The translations under genes and the position numbers were made by a program. A stretch of 54,140 nt of DNA from Caldilineaceae bacterium (GTDB lineage: Bacteria; Chloroflexota; Anaerolineae; Caldilineales; Caldilineaceae): NCBI GenBank assembly GCA_020845455.1, contig JADLFO010000252.1, positions 1 to 54,140 on the forward strand, given 5' to 3'. Position 1 is the first letter of the stretch. Every line of letters begins with the position of its first letter. Below, piece after piece: positions 23,831-32,114 of the stretch. The notes below the pieces were generated by a model. It ran no database searches and was not told the origin of the DNA. It saw nothing but the letters and a program-made list of their open reading frames with translations.

Positions 23831-23958
23831 TCAAAGGGGGTCACGCATCTGGATCTGAACGAGCACATCGGCGGCGAGGGCCGGCCGCCCAAAGAGATGC
23901 GCCAACAGCGTTGCGTAAAGCGGTGGATGTGATCCGCGCCCTGTGGACGGGATCCTAG
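23831..23958 (+). pseudogene. relic of an F420-dependent luciferase-like oxidoreductase
   Basis: One frame reads DLNEHIGGEGRPPKEMRQ and a second frame, shifted near 23905, continues as ALRKAVDVIRALWTGS before a stop at 23956-23958. Together they match the order LNEH(I)xG...WPPxxxR...LxEAVxVIRxLWTG of F420-dependent luciferase-like enzymes (glucose-6-phosphate dehydrogenase type). Only about 40 codons remain and they overlap the end of the P450 gene on the other strand. A degraded fragment; the family match is from memory. Confidence 0.45.
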
Positions 23959-25220
23959 CCGCCCGGCCAGCGCACGGGCAGCCGCTGCACCCCGCGCATG
24001 ATCGGGTGGGTGCGCCAGCGCAGGTTTTCCGGTGCGACGGCCAGTTCAAGACCGGGCAGGCGATCCAGCAGCGCGGCCAGCGCTACGCGGCCTTCCAGCC
24101 GGGCCAGCGGCGCACCCAGACAATAGTGGATGCCCAGCCCAAAGCTCAGGTGGCGGTTGGGGTCGCGGCGGATATCAAAGGTCTCTGCCGCGGGGAAGGC
24201 TGTTTCGTCGCGGTTGGCGCTGCCCAACACCACGCTGACCGCGTCGCCGCGGCGGATCAGCACGCCGCACATCTGCACATCCTCTGCCGCAAAGCGCATC
24301 GGCGCGCGTTCCACCGGCGAGTCGTAGCGCAGCATTTCTTCAATCGCAAGCGGCAGCAGCGCCGGGTCGGCGCGCAACTGCGCCGCGGCGGCGGGGTGCT
24401 GCAGCAGCGCCAGCGTGCCGTTGCCGATCAGGTTGACGGTCGTCTCATGGCCGACCACGACCAGCAGCAGGATCATGCTGAACAATTCCTCCTCGCTCAA
24501 GACATCGCCCGCTTCTTCGGCCTGCAGCAGCGACGTGATCAGGTCGTCACGCGGCCGGCCGCGCCGCGCTGTAAAGACGGCGCGCAGATAGTCGATGAAG
24601 TCCTGCATCAGTTGGCGCGATTTGGCGAGCTTTTTGGCGTTGCGCGCCTCGTCGGCAGTGGGCGCGACCAGCGCATTAGACCAGGTGCGGAAGCGGCTGC
24701 GGTCACGCGTCGGGATGCCCAGCAGGTCGGCGATCACGATGATCGGCAGCGGCAGCGCAAAGGCGTCGATCAGATCGGCCTGACCCTGCGGCTGTATCCG
24801 ATCCAACAGTTCATGCGCCACCGCCTCGACGCGGCCCTGAAGCCGGTCGACCATGCGCGCCGTAAAGGCTTTGTTCACCAGCCCGCGCAGCCGCGTGTGG
24901 TCCGGAGCGTCCAGGTTGAGCATGTGATTGCTCAACAGACGCAGGAGGGGCGGTTGATCGGGCAGGGCGGCGCGTTCGGCAAGGGTCATGGCGTTGCGCA
25001 CATCCTTGACAAAACGCCGCGCGTCGCGCAGCACGGTTACGGCATCGTCATAGGTCGTGATAAAACAGGTCGCACCCGCGCCGCCGGCATTAGCACGGCG
25101 GTAGACCGGTGTTTCCCGGCGCATCTGAGCATAGACTGTGTAGGCCTGCGCCTTGAAGCGCGGGCCAAACAGGTCATATTTTGGCAGGTCTTGGATGGCA
25201 GATAGCCCTTGATTTGACAT
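23955..25220 (-). CDS. cytochrome P450
   Basis: Soluble haem monooxygenase of 421 residues, typical for bacterial class I P450s. I-helix oxygen-activation motif VVVGHETTVN, ExxR in the K-helix (EEMLR), and haem-binding loop FGLGIHYCLGAPLAR with the axial Cys at residue 367. Sequence style resembles the CYP107/CYP109 group. No ferredoxin or reductase gene is adjacent, so electron partners lie elsewhere. Substrate unknown. It is divergent from dinB, with promoter TTGCCG-N17-TAGAAT at 25256-25284. Confidence 0.93.
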   Translation of the reverse strand: MSNQGLSAIQDLPKYDLFGPRFKAQAYTVYAQMRRETPVYRRANAGGAGATCFITTYDDAVTVLRDARRFVKDVRNAMTLAERAALPDQPPLLRLLSNHMLNLDAPDHTRLRGLVNKAFTARMVDRLQGRVEAVAHELLDRIQPQGQADLIDAFALPLPIIVIADLLGIPTRDRSRFRTWSNALVAPTADEARNAKKLAKSRQLMQDFIDYLRAVFTARRGRPRDDLITSLLQAEEAGDVLSEEELFSMILLLVVVGHETTVNLIGNGTLALLQHPAAAAQLRADPALLPLAIEEMLRYDSPVERAPMRFAAEDVQMCGVLIRRGDAVSVVLGSANRDETAFPAAETFDIRRDPNRHLSFGLGIHYCLGAPLARLEGRVALAALLDRLPGLELAVAPENLRWRTHPIMRGVQRLPVRWPGG

Positions 25221-25255
25221 AAGTATCGCCTGTTGAAAAGCGGCTGGTTGGCTCT

Positions 25256-25284
25256 ATTCTAGCGGCGCGCTGCGCGCGCGGCAA
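25256..25284 (-). promoter_or_regulatory. promoter of the P450 gene
   Basis: On the minus strand -35 TTGCCG (25284-25279), 17-bp spacer, -10 TAGAAT (25261-25256). Confidence 0.5.
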
Positions 25285-25309
25285 GGCCCGGCGGCGATGG
25301 CAAAGCGTG

Positions 25310-25315
25310 TATAAT
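25310..25315 (+). promoter_or_regulatory. dinB: -10 box of dinB
   Basis: A perfect TATAAT 20 bp before the GTG start. No -35 hexamer is evident in the GC-rich sequence upstream, and no LexA-like box was found. Confidence 0.4.
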
Positions 25316-25335
25316 GAAAGGCGGAGGAATCCGCC

Positions 25336-26532
25336 GTGGCATACGCCGGCGCCCGCACGATTATCCATGTAGACCTAGATGCCTTCTTCTGCGCCGTGGA
25401 GGAGCTGCGCGAGCCGGCGCTGGCGGGCCGCGCCTTTGCCGTGGGCGGACCGCCGGAAAGCCGCGGGGTGGTGGCCTCCTGCTCCTATCCGGCGCGGCGC
25501 TTCGGCGTGCATTCCGCCATGCCCATGGCGCAGGCAGTGCGCGTCTGCCCCGGTCTGCTGATCGTAGAGTCACACTTTGGCGACTATCGCCGCGTCTCGC
25601 GCCAGGTGATGGCGCGGCTGCGCCGCCTGACGGCGCTGGTCGAGCAGTTGTCGATCGACGAGGCCTTTCTCGACGTGTCGGCGCGGCCCGAACCGCCCCT
25701 GGCGTTGGCGCAGTCGCTCCAGTCCACGATCCGCGCCGAGTTGGGGCTGCCGGTCTCGCTGGGCGTGGCGTCGAACAAACTGGTCGCCAAGATCGCCAAT
25801 ACGGTGGGCAAGGCAGGGGCGCGCGGCGATGGCCCACCCAACGCCATCCAGGTCGTGCCGCCGGGCGAGGAGGCCGCTTTTCTGGCGCCGCTTCCCTGCG
25901 GCGAGCTGTGGGGCGTAGGTCCCAAGACGGCGGCGCGGCTGACCGGCCTTGGCCTGCACACGATCGGCGACATTGCCCGGCAGCCGCCGCAGACGCTGGA
26001 ACGGCTCTTTGGCAAGAACGGGCGCGACCTGGCGGCGCGCGCCCAGGGGGTGGACAGCCGACCGGTTGAGACGGAACAGGAGCGCAAGTCGATCAGCCAG
26101 GAGACGACCTTTGCGCTCGATGTGAGCGATGTGGCCAAACTGCACGCCACGCTGCGCGGTTTGGCCGAGGGCGTCAGCCACGACCTGCGCCGCAAGCAGG
26201 CGCAGGGCAGCACGGTCAAGCTCAAATTGCGCTGGAGCGATTTCACCACGCCCACACGCCAAATGACCTTGGCGCAGCCCACCGACGACCCGCAGCAGAT
26301 CTATGCGGCGGCATTGCGGCTTTTCCAGCGGCTGTGGCTGCCGGGACGGCCCGTGCGGCTGCTGGGGATTGGCGTCAGCGGGCTGGGCGATCGCCCGCGC
26401 CAGATGGGTCTATGGGATCGCCCCGACGAGAAACGCGAACGGCTGCAGGCCGCGGTGGATCGCCTGCGGGCGCGCTTTGGCGACCAGATTGTGCGGCGCG
26501 CCGGCGACCTGCCGGAGCCGGAGGATGAGTGA
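25336..26532 (+). CDS. dinB: DNA polymerase IV (Y family)
   Basis: Error-prone translesion polymerase of 398 residues. Signatures are IIHVDLDAFFCAVEELREP (metal-binding Asp), the catalytic LSIDEAFLDVS, a steric region with SCSYPARRFGVHSAMP, LGVASNKLVAKIAN, an HhH region GVGPKTAARLTGLGLHTIGD, and a little-finger domain with KSISQETTFALD. The C-terminus is PEPEDE and lacks a clear beta-clamp-binding QLxLF. GTG 25336 follows GGAGGAATCC at good spacing. The nitroreductase gene follows 46 bp later. Confidence 0.93.
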   Translation: MAYAGARTIIHVDLDAFFCAVEELREPALAGRAFAVGGPPESRGVVASCSYPARRFGVHSAMPMAQAVRVCPGLLIVESHFGDYRRVSRQVMARLRRLTALVEQLSIDEAFLDVSARPEPPLALAQSLQSTIRAELGLPVSLGVASNKLVAKIANTVGKAGARGDGPPNAIQVVPPGEEAAFLAPLPCGELWGVGPKTAARLTGLGLHTIGDIARQPPQTLERLFGKNGRDLAARAQGVDSRPVETEQERKSISQETTFALDVSDVAKLHATLRGLAEGVSHDLRRKQAQGSTVKLKLRWSDFTTPTRQMTLAQPTDDPQQIYAAALRLFQRLWLPGRPVRLLGIGVSGLGDRPRQMGLWDRPDEKRERLQAAVDRLRARFGDQIVRRAGDLPEPEDE

Positions 26533-26578
26533 TAGCAAAGCTCGATAGTGACAGATTCAGCATAGAAAGGACCAAACC

Positions 26579-27088
26579 ATGCAGGTGTTTGACGCCATTC
26601 GCACGATGCTGGCCGTGCGCGAATATCAAGATCGACCGATTCCCGACGGGGTGGTGGCGCGCATTCTGGATGCGGCGCGGCTGACCGGCAGTTCGCGCAA
26701 CCGCCAGGGCTGGAACTTTATCGTGGTGCGTGACCGCGCCGCCCTGCGCCAGTTGGGCGCGCTGGCCTCCACGGGCAAATATATCGCCGACGCGCCGCTG
26801 GCGATCGCGGTGGTCGTGCCGGAGAATACTACCGGGACTATGGACGGGTCGCGCGCCGCCCAGGACATGATGCTGGCCGCCTGGGCCGAAGGGGTCGGCT
26901 CCAACGTCGTCACCAGCGGCAACACCCCGGAGGTCAAGGAACTGTTGGGTGTGCCGCGTGAACTGATGATTTTGATGCTGATCCCCTTTGGCTATCCGGC
27001 GGGCAAGGTGGGAGCGGGGCGCAAAAATCGCAAGCGGCTGGACGAGATCGCCCATGCCGAGCGCTTCGGCCAGCCGTTTGGCGGGTAG
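26579..27088 (+). CDS. nitroreductase-family protein
   Basis: FMN-dependent NAD(P)H oxidoreductase fold, 169 residues, at the short end of the family. It starts with the usual VFDAIRTMLAVREYQDRPIP, then RILDAARLTGSSRNRQGWNFIVV (FMN contact region), AAQDMMLAAWAEGVGS (the dimer helix), and the C-terminal IPFGYPAGKVGAGRKNRKRL. AAAGGA precedes the ATG. Substrate unknown. It may be read from the dinB promoter. Confidence 0.85.
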   Translation: MQVFDAIRTMLAVREYQDRPIPDGVVARILDAARLTGSSRNRQGWNFIVVRDRAALRQLGALASTGKYIADAPLAIAVVVPENTTGTMDGSRAAQDMMLAAWAEGVGSNVVTSGNTPEVKELLGVPRELMILMLIPFGYPAGKVGAGRKNRKRLDEIAHAERFGQPFGG

Positions 27089-27092
27089 GCTT

Positions 27093-27125
27093 AGGTGACC
27101 GGCACTTGTCGAGCGCCGGTCACCT
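27093..27125. terminator. bidirectional hairpin between convergent genes
   Basis: AGGTGACCGGC (27093-27103), 11-nt loop, GCCGGTCACCT (27115-27125), exact complement. It lies 4 bp after the nitroreductase stop and 15 bp from the end of the converging gene. No long T-run. Confidence 0.6.
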
Positions 27126-27140
27126 GCGTTTGACAGGCTC

Positions 27141-28577
27141 TCACAGTAGTTCCGTTATGCGCGCGGCGATGGCGTCGATTACGGCCTCTAGACAGCCGGG
27201 GGCGAGGATCGACGGCTCCTCCTGGTAGAGACCTTTGCCGTAGCGGTCGGCGGGGAGCAAATAGGCGACGCTCGACTCTCCGGCCAGCACTGTGATCACG
27301 ACCGGGTGGCCGGGAAAGCGGCGGCGCAATTCGGTCTGCAGCAGGTTGTACGGTTCGCCGCCTACGCCGACCCAGAACCCGTCGCCTATGCGCCGTACCG
27401 TGAAATGATAGGGATAGCGGTCGCCCGCGGGCAGGCTGCTGAGCCGGTTCAGCCAGCGCCGCGCCCGTTCGGCGCGCGCCCCATAGTCGCGCGCTGCAAC
27501 GGTGTCGCCCGCGGTGTCTGCCTCGCGCTGGCGCGCCAGCCAGTCTGCCAGCTCGCGTTGGAGCGCATCGGCGTCGGGTCGCGGCTTCTGCGGTAGGTCG
27601 ACCGTATGGCGTCCGCCGTCGAAGCGCCGCGCCTCAGCCTGGCGCGTCTCACTTTGGGGCGCGGGCAGCCAGGTCCCCAGCGTTGCGCCCGACACGACCG
27701 GCCCGGTGTAGGCAAAGTCATGGCCGGGCGGGTCCAACGCTTCGAGCGCGGCCAGCGCCGCATGGCCCAAGCGGCGGCCGTTGCGGTCGGCCACGGCCAG
27801 ATCGCCGGTGAAGCCGTGGCGTGGACCGAGGTCGCCGCACGCGCCCAGGGTAAAGACCGCGGGTGCGCCCGTCTCCTGTTCAACGGTTGCGCGCAGCGCG
27901 CCCACATAGTCGGGGCTGACCAGCGTGTTATCCCAGGCCAGCGTCGTGGGGTGGCAGGCATAGTTGACCAGCGTGAGCAGCCGCCGCCCGTCCGGCGCGA
28001 CGGCGCGCACTACCAGCAGCGTGTCGTCGGCGCGGGCGACGGGGTTAAAGCCGCAGGCATAGAGGCCGCGCTGCTCATCCCAGTAATCGCGATTGGCGGC
28101 CAGGCCACAGCGCCCCACGCCGTAGGAAAGGGTGGCGTCGCCCATCTGGGCGGCGGCCAGCGCGGCTGCGGTTTGCACCTTGGCATGCACTGCGTCCAGA
28201 TAGGGCGCGATCATCTCGCCGCCGGGGAGCGCCACCCGGTCGCGGCTAAACAGGCCGCCGGCATGGGTGTGCGAATAGGCCAGCAGCGCCTGATCCGCGG
28301 GCAGCCCCGCGCCCTCGGCGATGGCGGCGACCATCGTCTTGTGGTCGTCTGGCCCCAGCCCGACCATGTCGAACTGCGCCTGTACCCAGGGGGCGGAGCC
28401 ATCCGCCGCGGCAAAGACCAGGATATCGGCGGCGAGCGGGCGGTGGATGCCGGTGGCGCGGTGGTGGCGCGCCGCGCCCCACATCGGGTGATAGATGCCG
28501 ACCGGCGGCGTGATATCGGCGCGGGCGTGGCCGAGCCGGATCTGGGCGGTGGGCGTGGTCTGCAGGGTCGGCGACAT
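27141..28577 (-). CDS. neutral/alkaline ceramidase N-domain-like protein
   Basis: 478 residues. Matches the N-terminal domain of non-lysosomal ceramidases: GHARADITPPVGIYHPMWGA, a QFDMVGLG segment, SHTHAG (zinc-binding histidines), NYACHPTTLAWDN, and the C-terminal VGVGGEPYNLLQTELRRRFPG. There is no signal peptide, so it may be cytoplasmic, unlike secreted ceramidases. The C-terminal ceramidase domain is absent. Amide hydrolase activity is likely but the substrate is unknown. GGAGG precedes the ATG. It lies 42 bp downstream of the coiled-coil gene on the same strand. Confidence 0.8.
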   Translation of the reverse strand: MSPTLQTTPTAQIRLGHARADITPPVGIYHPMWGAARHHRATGIHRPLAADILVFAAADGSAPWVQAQFDMVGLGPDDHKTMVAAIAEGAGLPADQALLAYSHTHAGGLFSRDRVALPGGEMIAPYLDAVHAKVQTAAALAAAQMGDATLSYGVGRCGLAANRDYWDEQRGLYACGFNPVARADDTLLVVRAVAPDGRRLLTLVNYACHPTTLAWDNTLVSPDYVGALRATVEQETGAPAVFTLGACGDLGPRHGFTGDLAVADRNGRRLGHAALAALEALDPPGHDFAYTGPVVSGATLGTWLPAPQSETRQAEARRFDGGRHTVDLPQKPRPDADALQRELADWLARQREADTAGDTVAARDYGARAERARRWLNRLSSLPAGDRYPYHFTVRRIGDGFWVGVGGEPYNLLQTELRRRFPGHPVVITVLAGESSVAYLLPADRYGKGLYQEEPSILAPGCLEAVIDAIAARITELL

Positions 28578-28619
28578 GGTTCCTCCGGATGGTTGGCGTT
28601 GGTTCAGAAAAGAAAGGCG

Positions 28620-29675
28620 TCAGGCTTCTTGCGCCGGTCGCCGGCTGGGGTCGAAGGACGGCATAGGCGCGGGCGCGTGGGCGGGGCCGCCGATCGCCTT
28701 GACGGCGATGTCCTGCACCTGACCGTATGCCTTTTCGACCTGTTGGGTCAGGCGCGTGATCTGGTCGTTTTGGCCCGCCACAAGTTTCTCTAAGGCTTCG
28801 ATACGGGTATGGAGGACATTGCGCTCCCCGTCGAACTCCCGTTTACGCAGTTCATCGCGGTTCTTGGCCTCAGTTTCGACGCGCTGGACGGCCTCTTTCA
28901 CCGCCCGGCTCACCGCCGCTTCCGTCTCGCGCGGGAAGACGGCGGCCTGCTGGCGCAGTGTGTTTAGCTCAGTCTCGGCGTCGGCAACGGCTCGTTCGCG
29001 GTCGGCCAACGCCTCTTCCACCTGTTCGCGGCGGGAGATGATCTCGCGTTCGAGCCTGGCCCGCTCGTCTTCGAAGCGCTCTCGCGCCAACTGCTGCTCG
29101 CGCTGGAAGGTGTAGAGATATTCCTCTTGTTCTCGCTGTCTGCGCTTCTGCTCCTCGGTGTTGCGTTCTTGGATGGCGGCTTCGTGCGTGGCCTTCTCTG
29201 CGGCCCACGCCGTGCGGGTGGTCTCGATCTCTTGCGTCAGTTGCTCTTGGCGTGCGGCCAGTTCGGTCTCGGTCTGCTGGCGTCTTTGATGCTGAGCTTC
29301 GATCAAGGCGGCCAGGCTCAGCGCCGACCGTTCGATCTCAAAGACGTCCTGTACCTCCCTCTCCTTGGCCTCAAGCGCCAACTTGACCTGGCGATAGCGG
29401 CTGACCTCCTCTTCAAGCCGGTCGGAGAGCTGGCCGAGCAGCCGCCCGATCTCAGCCCGGAGGGCGCCCACTCCCTGTACGATCCCCTCGGTGGAGAGGG
29501 TGTCTGCTGTCTGGACGGCTTCCTTCACCTTTTTCTCCTCGGCGCGCTCTTGGGGTTTGATCTCAGCCGCCCGCTTCTCCTGGAGTATTTGCAGAACTTC
29601 GTTGTAGGCGTCAAGCATCTCCGCCTTGGTGTTCTGCATGGTCACGGGTTTGGGTTTTGACTCTTTTCCTGCCAT
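28620..29675 (-). CDS. conserved coiled-coil protein of unknown function
   Basis: 351 residues, almost wholly helical and charged from ~15 to ~325, with heptad-rich Glu/Arg/Gln sequence and no membrane segment. Two recognisable blocks are the N-terminal LSTEGIVQGVGALRAEIGRL and the C-terminal FDGERNVLHTRIEALEKLV followed by AYGQVQDIAVKAI. I recall near-identical blocks in proteins from distant bacteria, so it is a conserved family rather than random coiled coil. No function is known to me; a cytoskeletal or scaffolding role is only a guess. The tail is Pro-rich. GGAGGCCC precedes the ATG. Confidence 0.75.
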   Translation of the reverse strand: MAGKESKPKPVTMQNTKAEMLDAYNEVLQILQEKRAAEIKPQERAEEKKVKEAVQTADTLSTEGIVQGVGALRAEIGRLLGQLSDRLEEEVSRYRQVKLALEAKEREVQDVFEIERSALSLAALIEAQHQRRQQTETELAARQEQLTQEIETTRTAWAAEKATHEAAIQERNTEEQKRRQREQEEYLYTFQREQQLARERFEDERARLEREIISRREQVEEALADRERAVADAETELNTLRQQAAVFPRETEAAVSRAVKEAVQRVETEAKNRDELRKREFDGERNVLHTRIEALEKLVAGQNDQITRLTQQVEKAYGQVQDIAVKAIGGPAHAPAPMPSFDPSRRPAQEA

Positions 29676-29687
29676 CTTGGGCCTCCG

Positions 29688-29693
29688 ATTGTA
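29688..29693 (-). promoter_or_regulatory. -10 box of the coiled-coil gene
   Basis: TACAAT on the minus strand 12 bp before the ATG; no convincing -35. If used, the leader would be only a few nucleotides, which conflicts with the ribosome-binding site present, so it is doubtful. Confidence 0.2.
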
Positions 29694-29915
29694 TGCGCTG
29701 CGATTCGCCCGCGACCACAGGCCTATGATGACCGGCCATGAGGCGCGGGAGGAAAACAGCCTTAACTGCGGTTGCGCCTATTGTAGGGCCAGAGCGAAGA
29801 CGGCGTCAACGGAGTTCGACGCCCCTCTCCCTGGCGCGGGGTTGGGCGCTGTGCTAGACTATAAACGATTTCCCACCTAGATAAAACCGCCCGCCGCATC
29901 TAGAAAGCGCTGTCC

Positions 29916-31181
29916 ATGAATGTCACAAGTCTGGAATTGATCCATCTGGACGTGCCCTTCACGCCCCACACCAACGAGACCATGCAGTATTGGCTGCCCC
30001 ACTGGCGCATCACGCAGCTCTGCAAAGTGACGCTGGACAACGGCATCGTCGGCTGGGGCGAGACGCTGCCCAACTATACCTGGGCCAAGGTCCCGCCCAA
30101 GGTCGAAGAGCAGGTCGTCGGCAAGAACCCTGCCGAGGTCATGTGGCGCGACGAGTTGGGTGCGGGCGTCCAGATGGCGCTGTTCGACGCCGTGGGCAAG
30201 GCGTTGGGTGTGCCGGCCTACCGGCTGCTCGGCAACAAGCGGCGCGAATGGTGCCCAATCTCTTGGTGGGCAATGGATATGCAGCCCGCGGCCTGGGCCG
30301 AGCAGTGCGCCGAGGCCGTGCGCCAGGGCTATATGTCGGCCAAGCTCAAGGCGCGCACCTGGTATGACCTCCATGCCGCGCTGCGGGCGATCTTCGCCGT
30401 CGTGCCGGAGCAGTTTATCCTCGACCTCGACTTCAACGCCACGCTGGACAACGCCGCCAATGCGGTCAAATTTCTCAGCACGCTGGAGCAATATGGCCAG
30501 GTTGCGATGTTCGAAAGCCCCATCCCGCAGGAAGATGTGGCGGGCAATGTGCAGATTCGCAAGCGGATCGACCGCCCAGTCGCCATGCACTATGGCAGCC
30601 CGCCGATCATGACCGCTCTGCATGAGGATGTGTGCGACGGCTTTGTCGTCTGCGCCGGGGCCGGCGCCATCCTGCGCCAGGCGCATGTGCTGCAGGAGGC
30701 CAATAAACCCTTCTGGCTGCAACTAGTCGGCACGGGCATCACCACCAGTTGGGCGGCGCACCTGGGCGCGGTGCTGTTGGAAGCTAAATGGCCCGCCATC
30801 ACCTGTATGAATATCTGGGAATCGCAACTGCTGCGCACGCCTATTGAGCTGCGCGGCGGTTTTATGCGTGTGCCCGAAGCGCCGGGGCTGGGCATCGAGG
30901 TCGACGAGGACGCGCTGGCCCGCTATCAAGTGGACTACACCTTTGTCGAACCGCCGCGCCACGTCTATCGCTATGCGCGCGCCAACGGCGAAGTGACCTA
31001 CTATGGCTGCGGCAAACAGGAACTGCACCGCGCCTACCCCGACAGCGCGCAGCCGATCTGTGAGGCAGGCGCATCGCTCGACCCCCTGCCCGACGACGGC
31101 AGCGCTGAGTTTGCCGCCATCTATGCGGCGGTGCAGGGCGGGCGTACGCTGCGCCGCCGCGAACCTGTGCCGGCGCGCTAG
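29916..31181 (+). CDS. enolase-superfamily protein with atypical active site
   Basis: 421 residues with the mandelate racemase/muconate lactonising barrel. The second-strand KxK is present (Lys143, Lys145 in SAKLKART), as are likely metal ligands Asp172 (DLDFN) and Glu200 (FESPIP). Where family members have the third ligand Glu/Asp (PVAxGE) this one has PVAMHYGS (His225). The expected D...GG and H regions read DGFVVCAGAG and WLQLVGTG, lacking the usual His-Asp pair. A ~70-residue C-terminal extension follows (FVEPPRHVYRYARANGEVTYY). Either a subgroup with altered chemistry or a non-enzymatic member. It is followed by a creatininase-family gene 71 bp on, probably the same transcript. Confidence 0.78.
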   Translation: MNVTSLELIHLDVPFTPHTNETMQYWLPHWRITQLCKVTLDNGIVGWGETLPNYTWAKVPPKVEEQVVGKNPAEVMWRDELGAGVQMALFDAVGKALGVPAYRLLGNKRREWCPISWWAMDMQPAAWAEQCAEAVRQGYMSAKLKARTWYDLHAALRAIFAVVPEQFILDLDFNATLDNAANAVKFLSTLEQYGQVAMFESPIPQEDVAGNVQIRKRIDRPVAMHYGSPPIMTALHEDVCDGFVVCAGAGAILRQAHVLQEANKPFWLQLVGTGITTSWAAHLGAVLLEAKWPAITCMNIWESQLLRTPIELRGGFMRVPEAPGLGIEVDEDALARYQVDYTFVEPPRHVYRYARANGEVTYYGCGKQELHRAYPDSAQPICEAGASLDPLPDDGSAEFAAIYAAVQGGRTLRRREPVPAR

Positions 31182-31204
31182 GCCGCGCATAGAAAGTATA
31201 CCGG

Positions 31205-31229
31205 TTCTCTATCCAGATTCTCTACCCAG
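31205..31229. repeat. tandem 13-bp duplication before the creatininase-family gene
   Basis: TTCTCTATCCAG (31205-31216) and TTCTCTACCCAG (31218-31229), period 13. A GTATAC, the same core as the 14606 sites, lies just upstream at 31196-31201. Confidence 0.5.
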
Positions 31230-31252
31230 TTGGAAAACACAAGGAGCAAACG

Positions 31253-32023
31253 ATGACCGTCCTTTTGGAAGAGATGACCCGCGACCAGATCAAGGCGCTG
31301 GCCCCCAACGCCGTCGCCGTGCTGCCCACCGCCTCGATTGAACAGCATGGCCCCCATCTGCCTGTGGTCACCGATACGTTGCTCTGTGGCACGGTGGCGC
31401 GTCGCGCTGCGGAAAAGGCATCGGAGCAAGCCAAGGTCGTGGTGACCCCGGTCTTGACCTTCGGCAATTCGCACCATCACCGGCCCTTTGCCGGGGTGCT
31501 GTCGCTGGCTAGCGATACCTATATGGCCGCGGTGCGCGATGTGCTGGAGGGGTTGGCGCTCAGCGGCTTCCGCAAACTGGTGGTGCTCAACGGGCACGGC
31601 GGCAACACCGATTCCAACGCTGTGGTGGGGCTGGATTTTGTCAACCGGCTCGGCCATCCGGTGTCGATTGCCACCGCGGCCTATTGGGACATCGCCCGGC
31701 CCGCCATCGTCGAGCAGAATATCCTGCCCGGTGGGCGTATCCCCGGCCATGCCGGTCGTGTTGAGACCGCGCTGGTCATGGCGATCCGGCCCGATCTGGT
31801 CAGCCAGGAGGGGTTGAAGCAGACCAAGGACCAGTCGCAAGCCAAGGGCGGGCTGTTTGCGGCGCTGACCGGCGGCACGGTGCAGGTGCATGGGGCGTGG
31901 GCTGCCAGCGTCGGCTATACCGACGACCCTGCTGCGGCTACCGCCGAGGAAGGCCGCGCCATGCTGGAGATCATCGTGCAGCGTGTGGCCGATTTCCTGG
32001 TCGCCTTTGACCAGAGCAACTGA
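31253..32023 (+). CDS. creatininase-family amidohydrolase
   Basis: Metal-dependent hydrolase of 256 residues, the usual length. Motifs are PTASIEQHGPHLPVVTD (metal ligands Glu, His, Asp), FGNSHHHRPFAGVLSL, VLNGHGGNTDSN and the metal ligand Glu in AGRVETALVM. The family includes creatininase, the riboflavin/F420-path formamide hydrolase ArfB and mycofactocin MftE; which of these applies cannot be told here. AAGGAG lies 8 nt before the ATG. The partner gene upstream is the atypical enolase-superfamily protein. Confidence 0.87.
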   Translation: MTVLLEEMTRDQIKALAPNAVAVLPTASIEQHGPHLPVVTDTLLCGTVARRAAEKASEQAKVVVTPVLTFGNSHHHRPFAGVLSLASDTYMAAVRDVLEGLALSGFRKLVVLNGHGGNTDSNAVVGLDFVNRLGHPVSIATAAYWDIARPAIVEQNILPGGRIPGHAGRVETALVMAIRPDLVSQEGLKQTKDQSQAKGGLFAALTGGTVQVHGAWAASVGYTDDPAAATAEEGRAMLEIIVQRVADFLVAFDQSN

Positions 32024-32047
32024 TGACCGGGATGGGGGCGGGATCGC

Positions 32048-32069
32048 ACGGCGCGCAGGTGCGCGCCGT
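32048..32069. terminator. hairpin after the creatininase-family gene
   Basis: ACGGCGCGC, loop AGGT, GCGCGCCGT; 24 bp past the stop codon. No T-run, so termination is uncertain. Confidence 0.35.
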
Positions 32070-32114
32070 CGAAACCCGCGCGCCTGGCGTCGCACATGAA
32101 CAGGGTCTTGCTTT

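Noticed and set aside
23943..25205. A 420-codon plus-strand frame opposite the P450
   Set aside because: The P450 on the minus strand has the I-helix, ExxR and haem motifs; the opposite frame is Gln/His/Arg-rich shadow.
25286..25335. LexA (SOS) box before dinB
   Set aside because: No palindrome resembling known LexA sites was found; only a -10 box is visible.
27606..28793. A 395-codon plus-strand frame opposite the ceramidase-like gene
   Set aside because: No recognisable domain, and it crosses two genes and their intergenic gap.
29916..31181. Calling the enolase-superfamily protein a named sugar-acid dehydratase
   Set aside because: Key ligands of those enzymes are missing, so a specific activity cannot be supported.
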